The position numbers and the translations under genes are program-made. Below the pieces are notes generated by a model. The model had not been told where the DNA came from, searched no databases, and saw only the letters and a program-made list of their open reading frames with translations. DNA of 64,000 nucleotides from Amycolatopsis sp. A133 (GTDB lineage: Bacteria > Actinomycetota > Actinomycetes > Mycobacteriales > Pseudonocardiaceae): the NCBI RefSeq assembly GCF_031082405.1, contig NZ_JAVHJU010000001.1, forward strand, positions 124,001 to 188,000, written 5' to 3'. Positions 25,035-34,300 of this stretch are shown piece after piece. Position 1 is the stretch's first letter; each line of letters starts with the position of its first letter.

Positions 25035-25565
25035 ATGCACGACGACGGCTCCGGAGTGGAGCTCCGGCCGGTGGCCGAGGGCGATCTCGACCTCCTGGAA
25101 CGGCTGACCAACGATCCCGTCGCCGCCGGCGAACACCAGTGGTTCGGCTGGCACGACCCCGGTTACCTGCGCCGCCGCTGGCACGAGACCGGGATGCTCA
25201 CCACCGACGGCGGCATGCTGGTGCCGACGCTCGGCGGGCGCGTGCTCGGCCTCGTCTCCTGGCACCGCACCCGCACCGGGCCGGCCTCCTTCTGCTGGAA
25301 CATGGGCCTCGTGCTGGTCCCGGAAGCGCGCGGCCACGGCTACGGCACCGAGGCCCAGCGCCTGCTCGTCGAGTACCTCTTCGCCCACACCCAGCTCAAC
25401 CGGGTCGAAGCGACGACCGAGGTCGGCAACCGCGCCGAACAGCGCGCCCTCGAGAAAGCCGGCTTCACCCGCGAAGGCGTCCTTCGCGGCTACGACTTCC
25501 GGGACGGCGAATGGCGCGACCACGTCGGCTATTCGGTCGTGCGCTCCGACCTGGCGAAAAGCTAG
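25035..25565 (+). CDS. GNAT N-acetyltransferase, RimJ/RimL type
   Basis: The 176-residue GNAT fold protein has VELRPVAEGDLDLLERLTND, the acetyl-CoA pyrophosphate loop region LVPEARGHGYGTEAQRLLVEYLF, and NRVEATTEVGNRAEQRALEKAGFTREGVLRG, the last typical of the RimJ/RimL and aminoglycoside-like branch. The substrate is unknown; ribosomal protein N-termini, small amines or antibiotics are possible. Its 3' end overlaps the convergent racemase gene by 4 bp. Confidence 0.85.
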   Translation: MHDDGSGVELRPVAEGDLDLLERLTNDPVAAGEHQWFGWHDPGYLRRRWHETGMLTTDGGMLVPTLGGRVLGLVSWHRTRTGPASFCWNMGLVLVPEARGHGYGTEAQRLLVEYLFAHTQLNRVEATTEVGNRAEQRALEKAGFTREGVLRGYDFRDGEWRDHVGYSVVRSDLAKS

Positions 25566-26698
25566 GCGATCGCGCCCGCCGAACGCAGGGCGCCGAGGTC
25601 CGTGACGCCCAGCTCGGCCAGCACGGCCTCGGTGTCGGAACCCTTGGCGTGCGGGGCTTCCGGCGTCTCCGGCGGGGTCCGGCCGAACCGCGGTGCCGGG
25701 GCCGGCTGGACCATGCCGCCGATGTCGACGAACGTGCCGCGCGCCGCGTTGTGCGGGTGCGACGCCGCTTCGGTGGGCGAGAGCACCGGCGTCAGGCACG
25801 CGTCGGTGCCTTCGGCGCGCGCCACGAGCTCGTCGCGGGTGTGCTTGGCGATCGCCCCCGCCACGATCTCGCGGAGCCGGGGCCACTGCGTCTTGTCGAT
25901 GTGCAGCGGCAGCTCCGCCGGGTCCAGTTCGAGGACCTTGACCAGGTCGCCCCAGAACCGCATCTCGATCGCGCCGACGGCGACGTACTTGCCGTCCGCG
26001 GTTTCGTAGGTGTCGTAGAACGGGGCGCCGCCGTCGAGCATGTTGTCGCCGCGGTCGCCGCCCCAGAGCCCGGCCGCCGCCATGCCGTGCAGGCTGGTGG
26101 TGAGCAGGGCGGCGCCGTCGACCATCGACGCGTCGACGACCTGGCCGCGGCCCGAGGTGTTCCGTTCGTACAGCGCGGCCAGGATGCCCATCGCCAGCAG
26201 CAGCCCGCCGCCGCCGAAGTCGCCGACGAGGTTCAGCGGCGGCACCGGCCGCTCGCCCGCGCGTCCGATCGGCTCCAGCGCACCGGCGATGCCGATGTAG
26301 TTGATGTCGTGCCCGGCCGCCTTGGCCAGCGGCCCGTCCTGGCCCCAGCCGGTCATCCGGCCGTAGACCAGGCGCGGGTTGCGGGCGTGCACGACGTCGG
26401 GGCCGAGCCCGATCCGCTCGGCGACGCCCGGGCGGAAGCCCTCGATGAGGACGTCCGCGGTGTCGCACAGCTTCAGCACCAGCTCGACGCCTTCGGGCGT
26501 CTTCGTGTTGATGCCGACCGACCGGCGGCCGCGGGCCAGTGGGTCGGTCTGGATGCCGAGGACGTCCTCCCCCGGCTGCGCGCGGTCGACGCGGACGACG
26601 TCGGCGCCGAGGTCGGCGAGGACCATCGCGGCGAACGGCCCCGGCGCGAGACCGGCGAGTTCGACCACCTTCAGGCCGCTGAGCGGACCTGCTTTCAT
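25562..26698 (-). CDS. mcr: Alpha-methylacyl-CoA racemase (CaiB family)
   Basis: The 378-residue family III CoA-transferase fold protein closely follows M. tuberculosis MCR: AGHDINYIG with H130, PPLNLVGDFGGGG with D160 and YVAVGAIE with E245, equal to the known catalytic His126/Asp156/Glu241 shifted by four. The enzyme epimerises 2-methylacyl-CoA esters so that branched or sterol side chains can enter beta-oxidation. It lies 13 bp downstream of an acyl-CoA dehydrogenase gene, giving a two-gene operon of successive steps (racemise, then oxidise). Start ATG 26698. Confidence 0.9.
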   Translation of the reverse strand: MKAGPLSGLKVVELAGLAPGPFAAMVLADLGADVVRVDRAQPGEDVLGIQTDPLARGRRSVGINTKTPEGVELVLKLCDTADVLIEGFRPGVAERIGLGPDVVHARNPRLVYGRMTGWGQDGPLAKAAGHDINYIGIAGALEPIGRAGERPVPPLNLVGDFGGGGLLLAMGILAALYERNTSGRGQVVDASMVDGAALLTTSLHGMAAAGLWGGDRGDNMLDGGAPFYDTYETADGKYVAVGAIEMRFWGDLVKVLELDPAELPLHIDKTQWPRLREIVAGAIAKHTRDELVARAEGTDACLTPVLSPTEAASHPHNAARGTFVDIGGMVQPAPAPRFGRTPPETPEAPHAKGSDTEAVLAELGVTDLGALRSAGAIA

Positions 26699-26711
26699 GA
26701 CCGAGGTCCTT

Positions 26712-27863
26712 TCAGAGCGAGCGGGAGATGATTTCCTTCATGATCTCGCTGGTGCCGCCGAAGATCCGGGAGATCCGGACGTCGGCCCAGGCCCGCGCGA
26801 TCGGGTACTCGGTCATGTAGCCGTAGCCGCCGAACAGCTGCACGCAGTCGTCGACCACCTTGTTGACGCGCTCGGTGGTCCACAGCTTCGCCATCGCCGC
26901 GCCCTGGACGTCGAGCTCGCCCTTGAGGTGCCGTTCGATGCACTGGTCGAGGAACGCCCGCGCCACCGCGGCTTCGGTCGCCGCCTCGGCGAGGGTGAAC
27001 TTGGTGTTCTGGAACGAGAAGATCGGCCGGCCGAACGCCGTGCGCTCCTTGGTGTACTGCAGGGTGAGGTCGACCGCCGCCTCCAGCCCGGCCACCGCGG
27101 TGACGGCGATGATCAGCCGTTCCTGCGGCAGCTGCAGCATCAGCTGGACGAACCCCTGCCCTTCGGCGTCGCCGAGCAGGTTGCCGACGGGCACGCGGAC
27201 GTCGTCGAAGAACAGCTCGGCGGTGTCCTGCCCCTTCATCCCGACCTTGTCGAGGACGCGCCCGCGGCGGAAACCCGGCGTGTCCGTCTCGACCACGACC
27301 AGCGAGACGCCCTGCGCACCGGCGTCCGGATCGGTCTTCACCGCGACGACGACGAGGTCGGCGTGGAACCCGTTGGTGATGAAGGTCTTCGCGCCGTTGA
27401 TCACGTAGTGGTCGCCGTCGCGGACCGCGCGCGTCTTGATGCCCTGCAGGTCGGAGCCGGTGCCGGGTTCGGTCATCGCGATCGCGCCGACCATCTCCCC
27501 GCTGGCCAGCTTCGGCAGCCACTCGCGCTTCTTCTCTTCCGAGGCGTAGGCGAGCAGGTAGTGCGCAACAATTCCATTGTGGACGGTGACACCCCACGCG
27601 CTGTCGCCGGCGCGCGCCTGCTCCTCGTAGAGGACGGCTTCGTGGGCGAAGGTGCCGCCGCCCCCGCCGTACTCCTCGGGGATGGACAGGCACAGCAGGC
27701 CGACTTCGCCCGCCTTCGTCCACAGCTCGCGGTCGGCCTTCTTCTCCGCCGCCCAGCGTTCCTGGTGCGGGACGGCTTCCTTCTGCAGGAACGAGCGCGC
27801 GAGCTCGCGGAGGTCATCGAGCTCGGTCGTGCTCCACGAGCTCTTCGGCAGTTGCAGTGGCAC
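26712..27863 (-). CDS. Acyl-CoA dehydrogenase
   Basis: The 383-residue protein, read from GTG 27863 with AGGAGGG upstream, has the full single-domain layout: PEEYGGGGGTFAHEAVL, MTEPGTGSDLQGIKTRAVRDG, YVINGAKTFITNGFHADLVVV, the C-terminal FGGYGYMTEYPIARAWAD with the catalytic glutamate and IFGGTSEIMKEI. It oxidises acyl-CoA to 2-enoyl-CoA with FAD. The operon with the racemase suggests branched 2-methylacyl substrates. The frame is open to 28163, but that stretch lies antisense to the divergent TetR gene and is not coding. Confidence 0.9.
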   Translation of the reverse strand: MPLQLPKSSWSTTELDDLRELARSFLQKEAVPHQERWAAEKKADRELWTKAGEVGLLCLSIPEEYGGGGGTFAHEAVLYEEQARAGDSAWGVTVHNGIVAHYLLAYASEEKKREWLPKLASGEMVGAIAMTEPGTGSDLQGIKTRAVRDGDHYVINGAKTFITNGFHADLVVVAVKTDPDAGAQGVSLVVVETDTPGFRRGRVLDKVGMKGQDTAELFFDDVRVPVGNLLGDAEGQGFVQLMLQLPQERLIIAVTAVAGLEAAVDLTLQYTKERTAFGRPIFSFQNTKFTLAEAATEAAVARAFLDQCIERHLKGELDVQGAAMAKLWTTERVNKVVDDCVQLFGGYGYMTEYPIARAWADVRISRIFGGTSEIMKEIISRSL

Positions 27864-27882
27864 GGGACCCTCCTGCTGGAAA

Positions 27883-27918
27883 ACATTCCGATCAGCATGT
27901 AAGTTCTGATCGGAATGT
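27883..27918. promoter_or_regulatory. Operator between acyl-CoA dehydrogenase and TetR genes
   Basis: ACATTCCGATCAG (27883-27895) and CTGATCGGAATGT (27906-27918) are perfect 13-bp inverted arms around a 10-bp centre. The element sits midway in the 93-bp divergent spacer, where it can control both directions. The adjacent TetR protein is the obvious candidate to bind it. Confidence 0.82.
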
Positions 27919-27956
27919 ACATCCGTCCCGCCTGTAGGTAAAGCAGGGAGGCCGCG

Positions 27957-28574
27957 GTGACCGAGGCGACGCACCGGACCCAGGCGCAGCGGCGCGAACA
28001 GACCCGCACGGCGCTGCTCGACGCCACCATCGACTGCCTGGTCGAGGTGGGCTACGCGCGCACGTCGGTCCAGGAGATCTGCGCTCGCGCGGGCGTGTCG
28101 AAGGGCGCGGTGCAGCACCACTTCACCGCGAAGGCCGAGCTGATGGCGGCCGCGGTCGAGCACCTGACGACAAAGCTGCGGCGACGGCTCGCGCAGTCAC
28201 TGGACGAGCTGCCCAGCGGCGGCACCGGCGTCGCTGCGGCGATCGACCTGCTGTGGGCCGGCTACTCCGGCACGCTCTCCACCGCCGTCACCGAGCTCTG
28301 GGTCGCCGCCCGTACCGACCCCGAGCTGCGCGCGGCCATCCGCCCGGTCGACCGCGCGCTCGGCCGCGCCACGCTCGAGCACGTCACCCAGGTCGCCGGC
28401 GAGCTCCCGCCGGAACGCGCGGAAATGCTGTTCTGGCTCACCGTGAACCTCACCCGCGGGCTGGCGCTGGACGCCGAGCTCGGCGGCGACCCGAACCGGC
28501 GGCGGCAGCTGCTGGAAGAGTGGAAGCGCATCGCCGTCCTGCTCTACCAGGACGCCACCACTGCGCCGAGCTGA
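27957..28574 (+). CDS. TetR-family regulator of the racemase operon
   Basis: The 205-residue protein has a TetR helix-turn-helix (LLDATIDCLVEVGYARTSVQEICARAGVSKGAVQHHFTAKAEL, split here as one domain at about 18-62) and a helical ligand domain with LLWAGYSGTLSTAVTELWVAAR and LFWLTVNLTRGLALD. Start GTG 27957. It is divergent from the acyl-CoA dehydrogenase/racemase operon, with a 13-bp-arm palindrome between, so it probably represses that operon until an acyl-CoA ligand appears. Confidence 0.87.
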   Translation: MTEATHRTQAQRREQTRTALLDATIDCLVEVGYARTSVQEICARAGVSKGAVQHHFTAKAELMAAAVEHLTTKLRRRLAQSLDELPSGGTGVAAAIDLLWAGYSGTLSTAVTELWVAARTDPELRAAIRPVDRALGRATLEHVTQVAGELPPERAEMLFWLTVNLTRGLALDAELGGDPNRRRQLLEEWKRIAVLLYQDATTAPS

Positions 28575-28635
28575 CCAGCGCGGCCCCGCCAGGGCGCTTT
28601 GCCCCTTATCCCGCAGGCGGATTTCGTGGTCCAAT

Positions 28636-28652
28636 CCCCTCCGAACGAGGGG
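28636..28652 (+). promoter_or_regulatory. Hairpin overlapping the ribosome binding site
   Basis: CCCCTC (28636-28641) pairs with GAGGGG (28647-28652) around a 5-nt loop. The right arm contains the purine-rich ribosome binding site of the following membrane protein gene, so folding would hide it. Whether this matters in the cell is unknown. Confidence 0.4.
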
Positions 28653-28659
28653 AGTACCG

Positions 28660-29556
28660 ATGACCGCCGCCCCGTACCCGTACCCCTACGGCCCGCCTCC
28701 CGCACAGCCGCCCGCCGACCCGGGCGCCGTCTTCCGGCTGTTCGCCGGCATCCTCGGCGTCCTCGCCGCGGTGCTGGTGATCGCCGGGTCGTTCCTGCCG
28801 CAGACGTCGTTCGAGCAGGTGGTGAACGGCAAGACCGAGGGCAGCCAGACGATCAGCGCCTGGTCGCGCTCGTTCGCCGTCGAGCCCGGCGAGGAGGCGA
28901 AGAAGTTCTACGAGCAGACCCACGTCGCCCGGTACGGCATCCCGCTCACGGCCGGCGCGGTCGTGCTGCTGGCCGGGGCCGGGCTGGCGTTCGCCGGCGC
29001 GCGCCGGTCGGCGGGTCCCGGCCTGCGCTCGGGCGCGCGGACGGCCTTGGTGGCGGGAGCCGCCGGGGTGACCGCGGCGGTGTGGATGCTCGGCATGGAC
29101 GTCTCGGCGACCTTGAGCTACGAGTCCGACGAGGGGACGGTCAAGTCGCACTACGCGACCGGGATCGGGTTCTGGTTGCTGGTCGGGGGCGGGATCGTCG
29201 CCCTGCTGGCACTGGTGTCCGCGGCGCTGGCCGGCCGAGAGGCCCGCGCGGCGGCTCCGGCCGGGCCACCACCCGGGCCGTACCAGCAGCAGCCGCGGCC
29301 GTACCCGGTGCCGCCGCAGCAGTTCGCGCAGCCTCATCCGGGATATCCGGCGTCGCAGCCGTTCCCCGCGCAGGCCCCACCGCCGCAGACCGGCCCGCAG
29401 CCGCCCTCGTACGGCGGTCCGGCGTCGCAGCCGTTCCCGGCGCAGCAGCCCGACGATCCCTACGGCGGCGTCACGCAGGCCCAGCCGCACCCGACCCAGC
29501 AGGAACCGACCGAGCCGAACTACCAGCTCCCGCCCCTGCGGCCACCCAATACGTGA
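28660..29556 (+). CDS. Four-helix membrane protein with Pro/Gln-rich tail
   Basis: The 298-residue protein has a Pro/Tyr-rich N-terminus, membrane segments FRLFAGILGVLAAVLVIAG, GIPLTAGAVVLLAGAGLAFA, LVAGAAGVTAAVWMLG and GFWLLVGGGIVALLALVSAAL, and an extracytoplasmic-looking loop between the first two (FEQVVNGKTEGSQTISAWSRS). The last roughly 110 residues are disordered Pro/Gln with two copies of PASQPFPAQ. Tails like this are frequent in actinobacterial membrane proteins of unknown role. I cannot assign a function. Confidence 0.75.
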   Translation: MTAAPYPYPYGPPPAQPPADPGAVFRLFAGILGVLAAVLVIAGSFLPQTSFEQVVNGKTEGSQTISAWSRSFAVEPGEEAKKFYEQTHVARYGIPLTAGAVVLLAGAGLAFAGARRSAGPGLRSGARTALVAGAAGVTAAVWMLGMDVSATLSYESDEGTVKSHYATGIGFWLLVGGGIVALLALVSAALAGREARAAAPAGPPPGPYQQQPRPYPVPPQQFAQPHPGYPASQPFPAQAPPPQTGPQPPSYGGPASQPFPAQQPDDPYGGVTQAQPHPTQQEPTEPNYQLPPLRPPNT

Positions 29557-29587
29557 AACTTATTCATATCAAGCTGGACATCTGACG

Positions 29588-29616
29588 TACCGACGGTATG
29601 GTTGTACTCGTCGGTA
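29588..29616. promoter_or_regulatory. Operator-like dyad upstream of gabD2
   Basis: TACCGACG (29588-29595) and CGTCGGTA (29609-29616) are perfect 8-bp arms. The left half also extends into its own palindrome TACCGACGGTA (29588-29598), and the right half TACTCGTCGGTA is an imperfect copy. This looks like two binding sites for one TetR-type dimer, 44 bp before the gabD2 start. No regulator gene lies next to it. Confidence 0.68.
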
Positions 29617-29659
29617 ACCTCTGCGCGCCGTCGCGCGGACTCCGCGGAACGGAGACGTC

Positions 29660-31270
29660 ATGACCAGCACGACCCCCGCGAACGCGATCGAAGACACGCC
29701 CTTGCCGCCGACTGTCGGCGGCATCGCCGGGGCGCCGGGCTCGGCGCGGGCCGCCCAGCTCGTCACCCGGGTGACCGGCGGCGCGGACTCCGCGCCGATC
29801 CGGATGCGCGCGCCCTTCACCGGGCAGCCGATCGCGACCCTGCCCCAGGCCACCGACGCCGACGTCCGCGCGGTGTTCGCCGGCGCGCGGACGGCCCAGC
29901 GGGCCTGGGCGGACCGCTCCCCCGCCGAGCGCGCCCGCGTCCTCACCCGGCTGCACGACCTGGTGCTCGCCCGGCAGGACGAGGTGCTCGACCTGGTCCA
30001 GGTCGAAGCCGGGAAGGCCCGGCTGGACGCGTTCGACGAGGTCAGCGCGACCGCGCTGGTCGCGGCCTACTACGGCAGGCACGCGGCGAAGATCCTCGCC
30101 CCGCGGCGCATCGCCGGCGTCATCCCCGGCCTGACCCGCGCGGGCGAAATCCGCCACCCCAAGGGTGTCGTCGGAATCATCTCGCCGTGGAACTACCCCC
30201 TGGCCCTGACCGCGATGGACGTCCTGCCGGCCCTGGCCGCGGGCAACGCCGTCGTGCAGAAGCCGGACAACCAGACCGCGCTTTCGGCGCTGTGGCTGCA
30301 CGAACTCGCCGAGGAGGCCGGGCTGCCCGCCGGGACCTGGCAGATCGTGCTCGGGCGCGGCTCGAAGATCGGCACCGCGCTGGTCGAGGAGTCGGACTAC
30401 CTCTGCTTCACCGGGTCGACGCCGACGGGCAAAGAGCTGGCCGGCCAGGTCGCGAAGCGGCTGACGTCGTACTCGCTCGAGCTCGGCGGCAAGAACCCGA
30501 TGGTCGTGCTGCCCGACGCCGACGTCGCGAAGGCCGCGACGGGCGCGGTGACGGCCTGCTTCTCCTCGGCCGGGCAGCTGTGCGTGTCGGTCGAGCGGAT
30601 CTACGTCCACGAGGACATCCGCGAGGAGTTCACCCGCGCGTTCGTCGCCCGGACCGCGGCTTTGCGGCTCGGCGGCGCGCTCGACTACCACGCCCAGATG
30701 GGGTCGCTGACGTCGGAAGACCAGCTCGCGACGGTGTCGGCGCACGTCGAGGACGCCCGCGCGAAGGGCGCGTCGGTGCTCACCGGCGGCCGCGCCCGGC
30801 CCGACCTCGGCCCGTTGTTCTACGAGCCGACGGTGCTCTCCGGCGTCACCCCGGACATGCTGCCGTTCGCGGAGGAGACGTTCGGGCCGGTCGTGTCGAT
30901 CTACGGCTACACCGACGTCACCGACGCCATCGAGCGGGCCAACGACACGCCGTTCGGGCTCAACGCCAGCGTCTGGTCCCGCAACGGCCGCGCGGGCTGG
31001 GAGGTCGCGGCCCGCCTCAAGGCCGGCACGGTCAACGTCAACGAGGGTTACGCGGCGACGTTCGGCAGCGTCGGCGTCCCGATGGGCGGGATGAAGGACT
31101 CCGGCGTCGGCCGCCGCAACGGCGCCGAAGGCCTGCTGAAGTACACGGAGTCCCAGTCGATCGCGCTCCAGCGCGGCCTCGCCCTGCGCCCGCCCCGCGT
31201 GGTCCCGGGTTCCCTGTGGTCCCGCGGCATGACGCTGGGCCTCAAAGCCCTCCGCCGCCTCCCCCGCTGA
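29660..31270 (+). CDS. gabD2: Succinate-semialdehyde dehydrogenase GabD2-like
   Basis: The 536-residue aldehyde dehydrogenase has GVVGIISPWNYPLALT (oxyanion region), LELGGKNP with general base E274 and SSAGQLCVS with nucleophile C308. The C-terminus (MGGMKDSGVGRRNGAEGLLKYTESQ, split over the family signature) continues into a basic tail LRRLPR. The whole resembles M. tuberculosis GabD2 (Rv1731), which oxidises succinic semialdehyde with NADP. About 30 extra N-terminal residues are present. A broader aldehyde range is possible. GGAGACGTC precedes the ATG, and a palindromic operator lies upstream. Confidence 0.85.
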   Translation: MTSTTPANAIEDTPLPPTVGGIAGAPGSARAAQLVTRVTGGADSAPIRMRAPFTGQPIATLPQATDADVRAVFAGARTAQRAWADRSPAERARVLTRLHDLVLARQDEVLDLVQVEAGKARLDAFDEVSATALVAAYYGRHAAKILAPRRIAGVIPGLTRAGEIRHPKGVVGIISPWNYPLALTAMDVLPALAAGNAVVQKPDNQTALSALWLHELAEEAGLPAGTWQIVLGRGSKIGTALVEESDYLCFTGSTPTGKELAGQVAKRLTSYSLELGGKNPMVVLPDADVAKAATGAVTACFSSAGQLCVSVERIYVHEDIREEFTRAFVARTAALRLGGALDYHAQMGSLTSEDQLATVSAHVEDARAKGASVLTGGRARPDLGPLFYEPTVLSGVTPDMLPFAEETFGPVVSIYGYTDVTDAIERANDTPFGLNASVWSRNGRAGWEVAARLKAGTVNVNEGYAATFGSVGVPMGGMKDSGVGRRNGAEGLLKYTESQSIALQRGLALRPPRVVPGSLWSRGMTLGLKALRRLPR

Positions 31271-31275
31271 CGCAA

Positions 31276-31396
31276 CCCGTAACTCGCGTGATCCGGGTCG
31301 GAACTCGCGTGATTGAAGCCGTAACGGCTCGAATCACGCGAGTTCCGGCTTCAATCACACGAGTTACGGGTGTGATCACGCGAGTTACGGGTCTGG
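31276..31396. repeat. Inverted repeat array with 21-bp spacing at a convergent gene end
   Basis: Units such as GTAACTCGCGTGATCC and GGAACTCGCGTGATTG are followed by inverted copies (AATCACGCGAGTTCC, AATCACACGAGTTACGG, GATCACGCGAGTTACGG, GGTCACGCG). The spacing is about 21 bp, as in the arrays at 441 and 24807, though the flanking bases differ (GTAACTCGCGTGA instead of GGCATCACGCGTGA). It fills the gap between the ends of gabD2 and the convergent LuxR gene and could terminate both. Confidence 0.75.
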
Positions 31397-34300
31397 TCAC
31401 GCGTGTTCGGCGGTGGGGGCCGTCAGGAGGCCTCGGTCGTAGGCGATCGCCACCGCTTCCGCGCGTCGGCTCGCGCCCAGTTTCGCCATCACGCGGGAAA
31501 GGTGGACGCTCACCGTTTTTTCGCTGATGTACAGCTCTTCGCCGACCTGGCGGTTCGTGCGGCCCAGCGCGACGCGCTCCAGGACGTCGCGCTCGCGGTC
31601 GGTCAGCGGGTCGGTGACCGTGCGGGCCGGGGCCGCCGGTTCGACGCCGGCCAGCTCGACGCGGGCGCGGTGGGCCAGGTCGCGGACGGCGTCGCGCAGC
31701 GGGATCGCGCCGAGGCGGACCGCGGTCGCGTGCGCCGCTTCGAGCGCCGCTCCCGCGTCGGCGTCCGCGGCCAGCAGGGCTTCGGCCTCGTGCCAGCGGC
31801 AGATCGCCTGCTCGTACACGGCGCCGTAGCCGAACGCCTCCGCCGCGGCCGCCCACTTCCCCGCGTCGCCCTTGCCGGACAGGCAGGTCGCGGCCGCCTC
31901 CAGGCGGGCCAGCCACGCCCGGCCCTCCGGCCCGAGCTCCCCCGACCGCGGCTGCCCGACGACCGAGCACATCCGGCCGTGCGTCAGCAGCCGTTCGCCG
32001 GTCGCCACCGCGGCTCCGGCCGCGGCCTGATCACCGTGGACGCGGGCGTCGGCGGCGACCGCGGCCGCGGCGGTGACGCCGAGCGCCGCCACCCGGATGC
32101 CGGCCAGCAGCCCGGACTCGATGCGTTCGAGCCAGCCGACGAGGTCTTCGGTCCGGCGCACGGCCTCGGCGTGATCGCCCCGCCAGTACGCCAGCTCGAT
32201 GCCCGCGGCCCCGGCCGACAGCGGGATCTGCATGTCCGCCGTCCAGTGCTGCCGCAGCCCGCCGAGCAGTTTTGCGGCCTCGTCGAACCGGCCGCGCGCG
32301 ACGACGAACAGCGACCAGATGGCCAGGATCCGCGCGGCGACCGCGCTGGACACCCCGCGCCCGGCACGGCCGGTGCTCTCCTCCGGCCAGTCGCCCATCA
32401 GGTAGCGCAGCATCAGCTGCCGCGCCCGCAATTCCAGCCCGTAGACGCTCCAGCTCAGCCCGGCTTCCTCGGCCCGGGCGACGCCCCGGGTGGCGTGCTC
32501 CAGCGCTTCGGCGAACTCACCGTGGTCGTCGTGGCTCAACGCGAGGAAGTAGGTCGCGCGGATCTCGGTGTTGTACGCGCCCACGTCCCGCGCCTTGCGC
32601 TGGGCCTGACGCAGCCGCTCCCGCGCCTCGGCGGCGTCGCCTCGCGAATCGGCCAGCGTGCCCAGGGTGACCAGCGCCGACGCCTCCGCCCCCGTCGCGC
32701 CGACGGCCTGGGCGTCGGCGACCGAGGTGAGGGCGCTTTCCAGCGCGGCCTCGGGCTGGTCGAGGATCCGCAGGAACCCGGCCCGGCTGGCCAGCACCCA
32801 GGCGCGTGCCGAGCTGGGTTCGGTGTCCTTCACCAGGTCCCAGGCCCGGTCGATGGCGGCGACCGCCTCGTCCAGGGTGCCCTCCAGCGCGAGCAGCGCG
32901 TCCGCCAGCCGCCGCCACACCTTCGCGGCCCGGTCGTTCGGGATGTCCGGGGACAGCGCCTGCGTCGCCGAGCGGGCGAACGCGGCGGCCCGCTCGGGCT
33001 CGCCGGAGGTCCCCGCGAAGTACGACGCTTCGTACAGCAGCTTCAGCTCGTCGAACCCGTCGGGCCGATCCGCCGCCGGAACGGCGTCCCAGATGGACAG
33101 TGCCTGCTCGACGTGCTGCAGCGCCGACCCGGGCGCGCCCAGCTTCTCGGCCTCGTCCATCGCGCGCAGCAACGCCGGCAACGCGGTCACCAGGTCGCTG
33201 CTCTGCATCGAGTGGTAGGCCAGCTTCGCGTCGTGCCCGCGGCCTTGCGGCCGCGCCTTGATCCGCGCCGCGTACGCCGCGTGCGTGCGCGACCGCTCCC
33301 CCGGCAGCAGGTCGCCGTACACCGCTTCCTGCAGCAACGCGTGCCGGAACGTGTAGGAGCCGTCGGAGAGCACCACCAGCACGTGGTGCTGGACGGCTTC
33401 GCGCAGCGCCTCGTCGAGCTCCAGCTCCCCCAGCCCGGAGACGTCGGCGAGCGCGGCGTGCATGACGGGCTCGTTCGCCACCGAGATCACCCGCGCCACC
33501 CGGCGGGCGTCCGGCGAGAGCCGCTCGAGCCGGGACAGCAGCACCTCGGCCAGCCCGGCGGGCAGGTCGTTGCACTCGGTCTTGGTGGCGAGCAGTTCCT
33601 CGGCGAAGAACGGGTTGCCCTCGGAACGGGCGACGATGTCGGCCACGACGTCGGCCGGCAGCGGCTCGTCGGCCAGGGCCTCGACGAACTTGCGGGCGTC
33701 GACGGCGCCGAAGGGGTGCAGGTCGACGCGCTCGACCGTGGCCAGCCGGACCAGCTCGGCGAGGAGACCGCGGAGCGGATGCCGCCGGTGGACGTCCTCC
33801 TCGCGGTAGCTGCCCACGACCAGCAGCCGCTGCGCCCGCAACCGGCTGAGCAGGAAGGACAGCAGGTTGCGGGTCGACGCGTCGGCCCAGTGGAGATCCT
33901 CCAGGAGGATCACCACCGGGCGCGACTCGGCGATCTCGGTCAGCACCCCCAGTACCGCGTCGAACAACTGCAGCTGACCGAGATCCTGCTCCGGCCGGGG
34001 ACGCACCATCGTTTCCCGGTCGTTGGAGGTCATCGGCGGGTGTTCGGCCGCCCGGGGCTCCTCGAAGCCCGGGCCCTGCGGCAGCAGCCGCCCGAGCGCG
34101 GGCCGGGCCCGCACCGCGGCGGCGACCGCCGGATCCGTCGCGCTGCCCAGCGGGGCGAGCGCCTCGGCGAACGGAAGATAAGGAAGACCGCCCTCGCGGA
34201 CGTCGATGCAGCGGCCGGTGAGCACCAGCCCACCGCACGCCGCGACGTGCTCGCCGAGCGCGGTCAGCAGCCGGGTCTTGCCGACCCCGGCGTCCCCCGA

